This document shows positions 16,438-24,145 of a stretch of 48,805 nt of DNA, in pieces. This stretch comes from Candidatus Bathyarchaeota archaeon (GTDB lineage: Archaea > Thermoproteota > Bathyarchaeia > Bathyarchaeales > Bathyarchaeaceae), in NCBI GenBank assembly GCA_020348865.1, contig CP070754.1, forward strand, positions 1,115,624 through 1,164,428, read 5' to 3'. The first letter of the stretch is position 1; the number at the start of each line of letters is the position of its first letter. Under the pieces are notes generated by a model. It saw nothing but the letters and a program-made list of their open reading frames with translations, ran no database searches and had not been told where the DNA came from. Made by a program: the position numbers and the translations under genes.

Positions 16438-17808
16438 ATGTCAAAAGCCGCTTGGACGCTTGCCATTGAGGCGTTGAGTTGGATTGAACTGAAGAGGATT
16501 GGTGAGCGTACGGCTTTGTCCAAGGTGGCGTTGCAGCTTGGGATCAATGACTCTAAGGCTGTCCGGTTAGCACATAAACTGGTGTTTGAGACCATTCGAA
16601 GAAAGAATCTCATTGACTCCCTTGTAAACTCGGTTGTGGCACCAGGGTCGCTTAATGATTTCAGACTTGGTCTACGGGCGTTTCTTCGCTTGTACACGTA
16701 TGAAACAAAGGTTGCACGTGGTAGTTTCGAAAAGGCTGTGAGAATAGCACGAATGGGACGTTCGATTTTAGGTTGGCGTGAACTGCAGAAGGTCGAGGAA
16801 ACACTTGGAGAGATACGCAACATTAACGTCGACGACGTTCTGAAGAGAGTGCATAACGAAGAGAAGGTAGGATTGTTAACCTTTCATCCGACATGGTTTG
16901 TCAAGTACTGCTTTCTGCTACTTGGAAGAATGGAGGCGTTGAAATACTTGGAGAGCTCCATTGAGGCTCCTTCCATATATGTTAGGATAAACACACTGAA
17001 AGCACCGGAGAGAGTCTTGCTTAGCAAGATAGGGAAAGAAGGCGTTACTCTGGAAAAAGTGCCAGGGCTTAGGTACACTTACAGGGTGATTAGAACTGAA
17101 CAACTACTCACAAGAACGCAGAGTTTTCAAGATGGTTTTTTCTACATTCAAGACAAAGCCAGCTGTCTTGCTGCAGAAGTCGCTCACCCTCAACGTGGCA
17201 TGACCGTGCTTGATGTTTGTGCTGCACCTGCGGCGAAAACAACTTATCTAGCACAGCGGATGGAAAATAAGGGTACCATCTGTTCTCTTGATTATTCAAG
17301 GCGCAGAATGAATGTTTGGAAACGAGAAACAGAACGTATGGGCGTCAAAATTGCTGTTCCAGTTCTTGCAGATGTACGCAAACCTTTGCCACTCAAAACT
17401 CTGGCTGACCTGGTGATTCTGGATCCTCCATGTACTAGCACTGGCGCTTTCAATAGGATGCCGTCTGCTAAATGGAGGCTTGGCAAGCGTTCCCTACGGA
17501 GTATGTCGAGGATTCAGTGGGAGATGCTGAATGTGTGCGGCAACTACGTGGATAATGGTGGCTATCTCGTATACTCAACATGCAGCATTGCAGTTGAGGA
17601 AAATGAAATGCTGATTGAAAGATTCTTGAAGTGGCACCCACAATTTACACTAGTAGAGACCTTGCCAAGGATTGGCAGACCAGGGCTGAGAGGGCAAACC
17701 ACATGTCAAAGACTGTATCCCCACCTCCACGACTGCAATGGATTTTTCATAGCTAAGCTTCTGAAAGAACCATTCCAACGTGACTTGGATGTGAGTTGCA
17801 GGAACTAG
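16438..17808 (+). CDS. RsmB/NOP-family RNA m5C methyltransferase
   Basis: This 456-residue protein methylates C5 of a cytosine in rRNA or tRNA with S-adenosylmethionine. An N-terminal NusB-like helical domain (residues 1-130) is followed by an RNA-binding region (ASIYVRINTLKA-like) and the Rossmann methyltransferase: SAM motif VLDVCAAPAAKTTYLAQ, SLDYSRRRM, the DPPCTSTG motif, and YSTCS with the catalytic cysteine. The GGKT commonly seen in motif I is AAKT here. It converges with speB and the coding ends overlap by 4 bases. The exact target base is not determinable. Confidence 0.92.
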   Translation: MSKAAWTLAIEALSWIELKRIGERTALSKVALQLGINDSKAVRLAHKLVFETIRRKNLIDSLVNSVVAPGSLNDFRLGLRAFLRLYTYETKVARGSFEKAVRIARMGRSILGWRELQKVEETLGEIRNINVDDVLKRVHNEEKVGLLTFHPTWFVKYCFLLLGRMEALKYLESSIEAPSIYVRINTLKAPERVLLSKIGKEGVTLEKVPGLRYTYRVIRTEQLLTRTQSFQDGFFYIQDKASCLAAEVAHPQRGMTVLDVCAAPAAKTTYLAQRMENKGTICSLDYSRRRMNVWKRETERMGVKIAVPVLADVRKPLPLKTLADLVILDPPCTSTGAFNRMPSAKWRLGKRSLRSMSRIQWEMLNVCGNYVDNGGYLVYSTCSIAVEENEMLIERFLKWHPQFTLVETLPRIGRPGLRGQTTCQRLYPHLHDCNGFFIAKLLKEPFQRDLDVSCRN

Positions 17809-18701
17809 CCTTTTCGGGCCTTTTCAATACAACACAGCACTTCGAACATTGTTTTGGCAGCCTGGATAGCAGTTACGCCATTATCATAGTGTGGCGTCAC
17901 CTCAACCAAATCAAGGCCAACCACTCTTCGGTCGCACAAGCTACCCAATATGTCCAGAAACACACGCATATCCAGCCCGTCAGGTTCGGGGTTTTGAACG
18001 GCTGGCGCAAAGGCAGGGTCCAAAACATCGAAATCGATTGTCAAGTAGATTTTTTCAACGTCGGCAAGAAAATTCTTGGCAGTGTTGAGTATGTTTTTGA
18101 CACCCTCTCTTCTAATCTGTTGAACCGTCAGGAATTTGATGTCGGATCTCTCTGCGTATTCAAGTTCTTCCTTACACACTGCGCGAGTGCCGATTTCCAA
18201 GATTTTCTTTGATCTAACCTTCTCGTCGAGTCTTCGCATAAATGTCGTATGAGATAGGGTTCGACCCATGTATTCGTCACGTAGGTCCAGATGAGCATCG
18301 AGACTTACCACAGCAGTGCCTTTGCCAACGCTTTGCATCGCACCTAGGGTGATGGTATGTTCGCCGCCAATAATGACAGGTGTCTTCTTGGCGGTCAATA
18401 GCTCCTTGATGACCATTTCTAGCTGTTTTAGGGTTTCGTCAACTCTGCCTGCAGGTACAAGATCGCCTATGTCGCAAAGGTTCACTCCTCCTGCATCCAT
18501 ATTCGTCCTGAAACTGTAGGCTTCGATGTTGAGTGAAGCTTCTCTGATAGCTAACGGCGCAAATCTCGCTCCGGAACGATACGTGCTAGTTGCATCAAAG
18601 GGAACCCCAAGAACGACGAATTCAGCGTCCTCAAATGTTGTTTGGCAACCGCTGAAAACCGGAGACGGAGAAGTGAGAAACTCACGATAGCTCATGTTCA
18701 C
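17805..18701 (-). CDS. speB: Agmatinase / ureohydrolase family
   Basis: This 298-residue metalloenzyme of the arginase fold probably cleaves agmatine to putrescine and urea. The binuclear Mn ligands are visible: GGEH, SLDAHLDLRDEY (DAHxD) and TIDFDVLDPAFAPA (DxDxxDP). LSHTTFMRRL and the C-terminal VEVTPHYDNGVTAIQAAK are typical of SpeB. In archaea this supplies putrescine for polyamines. It is an isolated gene. Arginase or another ureohydrolase cannot be fully excluded, but length and motifs favour agmatinase. Confidence 0.9.
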   Translation of the reverse strand: MNMSYREFLTSPSPVFSGCQTTFEDAEFVVLGVPFDATSTYRSGARFAPLAIREASLNIEAYSFRTNMDAGGVNLCDIGDLVPAGRVDETLKQLEMVIKELLTAKKTPVIIGGEHTITLGAMQSVGKGTAVVSLDAHLDLRDEYMGRTLSHTTFMRRLDEKVRSKKILEIGTRAVCKEELEYAERSDIKFLTVQQIRREGVKNILNTAKNFLADVEKIYLTIDFDVLDPAFAPAVQNPEPDGLDMRVFLDILGSLCDRRVVGLDLVEVTPHYDNGVTAIQAAKTMFEVLCCIEKARKG

Positions 18702-18828
18702 GTCACCCTCTTGGAAATGCCTTTATGTCAACTATTGGCTGTAAATGTTTCTGCTTGTCAAATACGGGACTAATCTACTATCCAATGTTTGTTCATGCAT
18801 ACTCCAAACCGAAATCAACATTCGATAG

Positions 18829-18838
18829 ATATATATTC
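18829..18838 (+). promoter_or_regulatory. TATA box for small membrane protein gene
   Basis: AGATATATAT predicts initiation near 18860, with AGAAGAGG at 18893-18900 as ribosome-binding site before the ATG at 18909. Confidence 0.4.
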
Positions 18839-18908
18839 GTCAACCATATAGTGGCGATTGACCTACTGCTCTGATGAAATGCAGCGATAGTTAGAAGAGG
18901 TCTGCGTA

Positions 18909-19289
18909 ATGTCGTTGAAATCGAAGCTTAAGATGGAAAGTCTGGGGATAGCAGTGTTTTCTATTTTTTATGCAATCGTAGGAATAGTAATCTTCTCTAT
19001 TGTGGTGGTCTCGGGCTTTACGATACCACACGCAATGGTTCTGGCATTCTTAAGCTTGGTGACGGCTTACAGTTTGTTCAAAATGAAAGAATGGTCAGTT
19101 TTGCTCACGATTACCCTTTTTTTCCTGGGAACAGCCTTCAGTGCGCCTCTACTCTACCGTTCAATAACGATAAATTCACTTCCAACTACTGCAGAGACGG
19201 TTTTGCTAGATGCGGCGTTGATTCTACACATAATCATGCTATTTGCCGCATTGATATATGTGGTGACCAAGAGGGAAAGTTTTCAGTAG
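18909..19289 (+). CDS. Small four-helix membrane protein
   Basis: This 126-residue protein is almost entirely hydrophobic, with about four transmembrane segments (residues 11-38, 41-58, 64-82, 95-117) and short charged ends. No motif identifies a family. It has its own promoter and a good Shine-Dalgarno (AGAAGAGG), which supports expression. Its last 7 bases overlap the 3' end of the convergent moeA gene. Confidence 0.66.
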   Translation: MSLKSKLKMESLGIAVFSIFYAIVGIVIFSIVVVSGFTIPHAMVLAFLSLVTAYSLFKMKEWSVLLTITLFFLGTAFSAPLLYRSITINSLPTTAETVLLDAALILHIIMLFAALIYVVTKRESFQ

Positions 19290-20560
19290 ACACGTGTTTC
19301 GGCCACGCCCTTCCAGAATCCATCCCTGGACTCGAATAGATACACGGTAACCTCTTCTCCAGCGTTAAAGAACTGTTTGTCTTCTCCTATTTCGACGAAT
19401 CCATCAGCATTTGCCAATGTGGTTATAGCCCCAGATAATCCCAAAGGAACTGGAGAAGCAAGCAACCTGCCTGATTTATTGCAGGCGAGGGTCACCATAA
19501 CGAAGGTTCTACGACCTCTTGCAGGAAACATCTTCGTGGCTGCTGCAGCTTTGAGCGTAAGAGGGGCACTTCTCTGCACTCCACTCATCTGGCAGAGGAT
19601 AGGACGAACAATCAAAAGAAACATCAAAAGAGAAGATGTGGGGTGACCCGGCAGAGAGAAAACCAATCTCTCATCAACTACTGCAATTGTTGTGGGCTTC
19701 CCTGGTTTCACAGCTATTCCATGAACGATAAGACCGGGCTTACCCAACATATCCAAGACTTGAGGGAGGAAGTCCTTAGGTCCAGCTGAAACTCCTCCAG
19801 ACGTGATGACAACATCAGCCAAATCCAACGCTTTCTTCAACGCCACTTCAAGCTGATGCACATCATCTTGGACAATCCCCAAGTTGATGGGTTCTCCACC
19901 GCACTCCAAAACAGCGGCGCTCAAGGCGTGTGCATTGATGTCGTAAACCCTCATAGGTGGAAGAGTATTTCCAGGTTCGACTATCTCTCCACCAGTGGAA
20001 AGTACTGCAACCTTAGGTCGTTTGTACACTTCAACTTGAGCCAATCCGAGCGCAGCCAAAACCCCTATTCCACGAGAAGACAGGACTCGACCTGCCCTTT
20101 GAACGATTTCTCCCTTCTTAATGTCGGACCCCGCTTTCATTATGTTTTCACCTTTTGAAACCGGGCGATGTACGAAAACACGGTTTTGCTTCCGAATCGC
20201 GTACTCCAACATAACGACCGCGTCGGCTCCCTTCGGTAATGGTGCACCAGTAACAATTTCAACAAGCGTCCCATTTTCCACTACTACGCGCGGAGGCACA
20301 CCTGTGGTCACACGTCCGCAAAGCTTTAGCACAATAGGTTGGTCTTCATCTGCGCCAAACGTATCTGTGGCTTTAGCCGCATAACCATCAACTGTCGATT
20401 TATCGAAAGACGGTACGTTGATTGGCGACAGAGCATCTTTAACCAAGACCCTGTTGCACGCTTCTGACAGAGGAGCCATCTCGACCCCAACTGGTTGTGG
20501 CGAAAAATTCTGCCTGAGAATTCGTTCTGCTTCATTCAAAGACACTAGTTTTCTAAACAT
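19283..20560 (-). CDS. moeA: MoeA-like molybdopterin molybdotransferase (second copy)
   Basis: This protein inserts molybdate or tungstate into adenylated molybdopterin. From ATG 20560 it is 425 residues. MoeA landmarks are FDKSTVDGYAAKA, TGAPLPKGADAVVMLE, VLSTGGEIVEPG, TSGGVSAGPKDFLPQVL, VKPGKPTTIAV and SLPGHPTSSLLMF. I chose 20560 (MFRKLVSLNEAERIL) because it overlaps the upstream moeA stop by only 8 bases, while the longer frame adds a non-conserved N-terminal extension inside that gene. The two tandem paralogues probably have different metal or cofactor roles. Confidence 0.92.
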   Translation of the reverse strand: MFRKLVSLNEAERILRQNFSPQPVGVEMAPLSEACNRVLVKDALSPINVPSFDKSTVDGYAAKATDTFGADEDQPIVLKLCGRVTTGVPPRVVVENGTLVEIVTGAPLPKGADAVVMLEYAIRKQNRVFVHRPVSKGENIMKAGSDIKKGEIVQRAGRVLSSRGIGVLAALGLAQVEVYKRPKVAVLSTGGEIVEPGNTLPPMRVYDINAHALSAAVLECGGEPINLGIVQDDVHQLEVALKKALDLADVVITSGGVSAGPKDFLPQVLDMLGKPGLIVHGIAVKPGKPTTIAVVDERLVFSLPGHPTSSLLMFLLIVRPILCQMSGVQRSAPLTLKAAAATKMFPARGRRTFVMVTLACNKSGRLLASPVPLGLSGAITTLANADGFVEIGEDKQFFNAGEEVTVYLFESRDGFWKGVAETRVY

Positions 20561-21797
20561 CTTGTGACCCACCAATTCTATCGAAAAGATGCACGATAAC
20601 GACTTCATTCTCATCGAGCCCCTCACGATTCTCTGGAATTACCACGTATCCATTTGCCCTAGTCATCGTTGAAAGAATACCTGCACCTTTTATCCGAACG
20701 GGTGCTGCGAAAAACTTGTCTTCCTTTTCGAAGACATGTACTCTCAGAAAAGTTCGCCGCCCCAATGCTGATGGAACCTTTTGAGTTAACTTTGCTTCAA
20801 GCATGGGCCTAGGTTCACGTTCAATTCCTAGCAGTCCTAAGATAAGGGGACGGACAAAGACTTCAAAACCAATCATGGCCGCCACTGGGTTTCCAGGAAG
20901 GATGACGACAGGCTTGCTAGAGAGAACAGCCAAAGCCGTTGGCATGCCTGGACGCATAGCTATCCCGTGCACGACTACTCCAGGTGATCCCATCTGATTT
21001 ACAGTGGTGGGAACGATGTCTGCGTATCCGACGCTTGTTCCGCCAGTGGTGATGAGCATGTCTGCCGTTTCAATTCCACCACGTATTTTCAATTCAATCT
21101 CATCTGGACTATCCTTTGTTATGCCAAGGTCCAGAGGGTTTGCACCGAGTTCTCGACACAAACATGAAAGAATCAAGCGGTTTGCACCTACCACTTGATT
21201 TGGCTTGAGTTTACGACCTAACTCCACGATTTCATTTCCAGTCGAGAGAATGGCAACTCTAGGTTTTCTCACAACGCTAACCTGTGTTGTTCCCAGAGCA
21301 ACTAACAGACCTATGTGATGAGGTTTCAGCCTCGTACCCAATCCAATTGCGACATCTCCTTTTTTCACGTCTTCTCCCATTTTGGAAACGTTTTCGCCTG
21401 GAGTAACGGGAACCAACATCTCAACTTCACGCAACGTTGACTTCGTGAACTCCAACATGACTATCGCATCAGCACCCTTAGGAAGCGGATTTCCCGTCCA
21501 TATCTCTCTAGCTTCATTTTCAGTGAGTTCACCCTTTTTGGTGAGCCTAAGAGTTCTTGGGTTGAACTGGGATGCTTCGAAAGTGTCACTAGCTCTCACG
21601 GCGTAACCATCCATGGCTGAGCGATTAAATCGGGGCATATCATTCTCCGCCACAATATCCTCAGCCACGACGCGTTCCAGTGCCTGTCCAGTGGGGACAT
21701 ACATAGATTCCAGTTTCTCCAGCTTCAGTTGTTCTAAGAAGGTAGAACGCGCTTTGTCGATGCTTGTGAGTTTTTCAAACCCTTTGAGCCGAGCCAA
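20553..21797 (-). CDS. moeA: MoeA-like molybdopterin molybdotransferase (first copy)
   Basis: This 414-residue paralogue of the neighbouring MoeA has FNRSAMDGYAVRASDTF, TGNPLPKGADAIVMLEF, AILSTGNEIVELG, TTGGTSVGYADIVPTTV, AMRPGMPTALAV and ILPGNPVAAMIGFEVF. It is clearly diverged from the second copy, not a recent duplication. The TTG start follows GGTGGA by 7 nt. The stop overlaps the second moeA start, so translation is coupled. Archaea often carry two MoeA proteins, one perhaps for tungsten; the assignment of each here is unknown. Confidence 0.92.
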   Translation of the reverse strand: MARLKGFEKLTSIDKARSTFLEQLKLEKLESMYVPTGQALERVVAEDIVAENDMPRFNRSAMDGYAVRASDTFEASQFNPRTLRLTKKGELTENEAREIWTGNPLPKGADAIVMLEFTKSTLREVEMLVPVTPGENVSKMGEDVKKGDVAIGLGTRLKPHHIGLLVALGTTQVSVVRKPRVAILSTGNEIVELGRKLKPNQVVGANRLILSCLCRELGANPLDLGITKDSPDEIELKIRGGIETADMLITTGGTSVGYADIVPTTVNQMGSPGVVVHGIAMRPGMPTALAVLSSKPVVILPGNPVAAMIGFEVFVRPLILGLLGIEREPRPMLEAKLTQKVPSALGRRTFLRVHVFEKEDKFFAAPVRIKGAGILSTMTRANGYVVIPENREGLDENEVVIVHLFDRIGGSQDV

Positions 21798-21925
21798 GGT
21801 CTAGTCCACCAAACCTACGATAAGACTTGAACCATTTCTAAGATTTAAGTAAGGATTCACCCACAATGAACCGTCGAGTATTATGTACGACGTAAACGTT
21901 TCTAACTGCTTAGTCAAGAAAGTGC

Positions 21926-22783
21926 CTAGCGTCTCTTGAAACGGCGACGTGGGCGAGATGTGTACTGCCTGTACGCCAATGCGGTTAACGCACAACCCCA
22001 TGCCGCAACGTTCTGGCAAATAGCATACTTCCACACGAGATCAAGTTCGACGAGTGACCCTGTAATGGACGTTCCAAAGCCTTCTAGACCTGTCCTGAAG
22101 CTCGGAGCCACCGCTAGCAGCATACTATTTGCCTCTGACCCCAACCATCCCAAGGGAGCCAATGCTTGTCCAATACCTTGGGTCATCTCGAATGTTTTCA
22201 ACACAAACCCATGAAAAGAGGGATTTGCCTTGTAAAATCCAACCACTATCTCGTGAATGAAGCTTGGGTATCCTAGAACGAGCAATACAAGGAGAACCCC
22301 CACAAACAATCCGGCAATAGTCACTGTGCTTTTGACTGAGGGTCTCGAAAAATAACGTTGATAAAAAGATTCGAGCACGCGATCTATTGATTTGAATCTT
22401 CTGTTCACCCTTCGGAAAAGACGCCCAATCGATCCAGAATATGCTTTCCGCGTCCTTAGGCGCGATCTTCTAGGTTTGGTTTGCATCTTTTCTCGCGGCG
22501 TTGGTTTGTGCGACAATGCGGTCATGCAATTTGTTAGATATATCCAGCTTGAAACGAGGACAACAATTACCCCTATGGGTAGAAGATGAAACAGTGGGCT
22601 GATGGGCAAAGCGAAAATCAGGTCAGTGAACAGGAACATATCAGTTAGACCTAGGGATATGAAAAGAGAGGCTACCAGATATTCGACGAAGAGCACTAAT
22701 GCAAGGAACAGCCAAGTCGTTGTGAGAATTCTCCGCAGGGTCGATCTGGGGAGCAGGCGTTTCCGATGTTTCTCAGACGACAA
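21926..22783 (-). CDS. Multi-span membrane protein with basic cytoplasmic loop
   Basis: This 285-residue protein has about four to five hydrophobic segments: near residues 20-45, 50-85 (perhaps two), 155-180 and 240-268. A long Arg/Lys-rich loop lies between the first group and the third (PREKMQTKPRRSRLRTRKA, SIGRLFRRVNRRFKSIDRVL). The C-terminus is again very basic (SRPRRRFKRR). No known motif was recognised. The TTG start follows GGTGATTAGAG. A location beside moeA gives no functional clue. Confidence 0.72.
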   Translation of the reverse strand: MSSEKHRKRLLPRSTLRRILTTTWLFLALVLFVEYLVASLFISLGLTDMFLFTDLIFALPISPLFHLLPIGVIVVLVSSWIYLTNCMTALSHKPTPREKMQTKPRRSRLRTRKAYSGSIGRLFRRVNRRFKSIDRVLESFYQRYFSRPSVKSTVTIAGLFVGVLLVLLVLGYPSFIHEIVVGFYKANPSFHGFVLKTFEMTQGIGQALAPLGWLGSEANSMLLAVAPSFRTGLEGFGTSITGSLVELDLVWKYAICQNVAAWGCALTALAYRQYTSRPRRRFKRR

Positions 22784-23063
22784 CTCTAATCACCAGATCG
22801 TATTTCTTACCTACTACGTTCCCGTGTTCTTATTAACATTGCTTCTTTCAACTGATTCATGGTTGAACGTGTGTTTCGTGGCGTTCGTGAAACTGTGAAT
22901 GTGAAAAAATGTTCTAAGAAGAACCTTTGCATTTAATCCGCAGATTCATGGTTGCTCCCAAGGCCCTATGTCCGGCAAACATATGAGAGCAGTGAAGCGA
23001 GATTCTGCAACGCCTGCGTCACGGGTAGAACCAACGAAACATCATTGCAGAAATTTCGAAACA
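22784..23063. other. Divergent intergenic region upstream of the L7Ae operon
   Basis: About 280 bases between a leftward membrane-protein gene and the ribosomal operon. It contains a TATA-like GCATTTAATCC near 22930 that might start a small RNA, and a short hairpin GTTCT/AGAAC at 22910-22923. No known RNA family was recognised. Confidence 0.4.
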
Positions 23064-23072
23064 TTCATAAAC
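23064..23072 (+). promoter_or_regulatory. TATA box of the L7Ae-S28e-L24e operon
   Basis: TTCATAAAC predicts a transcript start near 23095, followed by the GGGGTGA Shine-Dalgarno at 23111-23117. Confidence 0.45.
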
Positions 23073-23123
23073 CTAATTGTTGATAGGGACCACACACAAA
23101 AAGTTCAATAGGGGTGAAGGATC

Positions 23124-23510
23124 ACGTCCAGACCATTCTACGTAAAGATTGAGATTCCAAAAGAAATAGTGGATGCGGCTTACGAGGCTCTGCAGATAGC
23201 TGCACAGACAGGCTCCACATGTAAAGGCACAAACGAGACAACCAAAGCAGTAGAAAGAGGGCAAGCAAAACTAGTTGTTATAGCCGAAGACGTAGACCCA
23301 CCAGAAGTCGTTGCTCACCTGCCCATACTCTGCGACGAACGCAAAATCCCATACATCTTTGTGCCCAACAAAAGGACCCTTGGAACCTCTGCTGGAATAG
23401 ATGTCCCCGCAGCTTCAGCCTGCATAACTGAGGTTGGCGAAGCAACAGACTTGGTAAAAGAGATCTCCAACAGGATTGAAGAGCTGAAAAAGAAGGGCTC
23501 CAGCGGATGA
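23124..23510 (+). CDS. rpl7ae: Ribosomal protein L7Ae (non-canonical start)
   Basis: This kink-turn-binding protein of the large subunit is also a core protein of C/D and H/ACA RNPs and RNase P. The RNA-binding stretch [36 protein letters not shown] and the C-terminal [14 protein letters not shown] are canonical. The conserved N-terminus ([20 protein letters not shown]) lies upstream of the first GTG (23169), and no ATG, GTG or TTG occurs between the in-frame stop at 23115 and that GTG. ACG at 23124, 6 nt after GGTGA, or ATC at 23121, would give an N-terminus resembling other L7Ae. A sequence error changing ATG is the alternative. Confidence 0.85.
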   Translation, partial: TSRPFYVKIEIPKEIVDAAYEALQIAAQTGSTCKGTNETTKAVERGQAKLVVIAEDVDPPEVVAHLPILCDERKIPYIFVPNKRTLGTSAGIDVPAASACITEVGEATDLVKEISNRIEELKKKGSSG

Positions 23511-23725
23511 GTGAGGAAGCAGAGGGATTAATTCCAGCCGAAGTCATCCAAGTGATCGGGCGGACAGGAACAACAGGCCAGATCACACAGGTCAGGGTCC
23601 GCGTACTTGAAGGCAGAGACAAAGGTCGCATCATAACCAGGAATGTAAAGGGTCCAGTGCGCAACACTGATATCCTCATGCTGAGAGAGACAGAAAGAGA
23701 AGCGAAGAAGCTCAGACGACGATAA
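23507..23725 (+). CDS. rps28e: Ribosomal protein S28e
   Basis: This 72-residue small-subunit protein has the S28e signature: [60 protein letters not shown]. Its ATG overlaps the L7Ae stop by 4 bases (ATGA), and its stop overlaps the L24e start, showing a tight operon. Confidence 0.97.
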   Translation: MSEEAEGLIPAEVIQVIGRTGTTGQITQVRVRVLEGRDKGRIITRNVKGPVRNTDILMLRETEREAKKLRRR

Positions 23726-23937
23726 TGGAGGTTTCGGTACTGCCAAAGCCTCGACGCTGCTCGTTCTGTGGAAGTGAGTTCCCAATAGGCACCGGTATTA
23801 TGTACGTGAAGGATGACGGAACAATTCTCTGGTTTTGTGCAAGCAAGTGCAGAAAGAGTTCAATAAAGCTGGGACGAGATTCACGTAAGGTCAGATGGAC
23901 AGAGTACTATGGAAAAGAGGGGAAAGGAAAAGCTTAG
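23725..23937 (+). CDS. rpl24e: Ribosomal protein L24e
   Basis: This 70-residue zinc-binding large-subunit protein has PKPRRCSFCGSEFPIGTGIM, then WFCASKCRKSSIKLGRDSRK; the four cysteines CxxC...CxxxC bind zinc. Its ATG shares a base with the S28e stop (TAATG). In many archaea ndk follows here, but it is absent in this window. Confidence 0.97.
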   Translation: MEVSVLPKPRRCSFCGSEFPIGTGIMYVKDDGTILWFCASKCRKSSIKLGRDSRKVRWTEYYGKEGKGKA

Positions 23938-23972
23938 CTAAGCATAAAGAAAATCATCATGCAATTCTTCAG

Positions 23973-23980
23973 TATAAATA
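23973..23980 (+). promoter_or_regulatory. TATA box upstream of infB
   Basis: TATAAATA predicts initiation near 24003, leaving a leader of about 143 nt before the ATG at 24146. That is long for an archaeon. No specific structure was recognised. Confidence 0.4.
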
Positions 23981-24145
23981 GCGATTCTACTTAATGAGCG
24001 CTACAACCATCTTTCAAAGTGCACACATGCACAAACCGCCTCTGGAACCAAGAAGTAACCTTGGCGAAATGATTAATAGCGTTGATGCCCCAATCAGAAT
24101 ACACCGGTTGGTCACGGTTCTCAATGATTAGAGAGGGAAAGTCTG

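Noticed and set aside
22983..23111. 42-codon frame just before L7Ae
   Set aside because: The operon TATA box (23064-23072) lies inside it, and the protein has no recognisable features.
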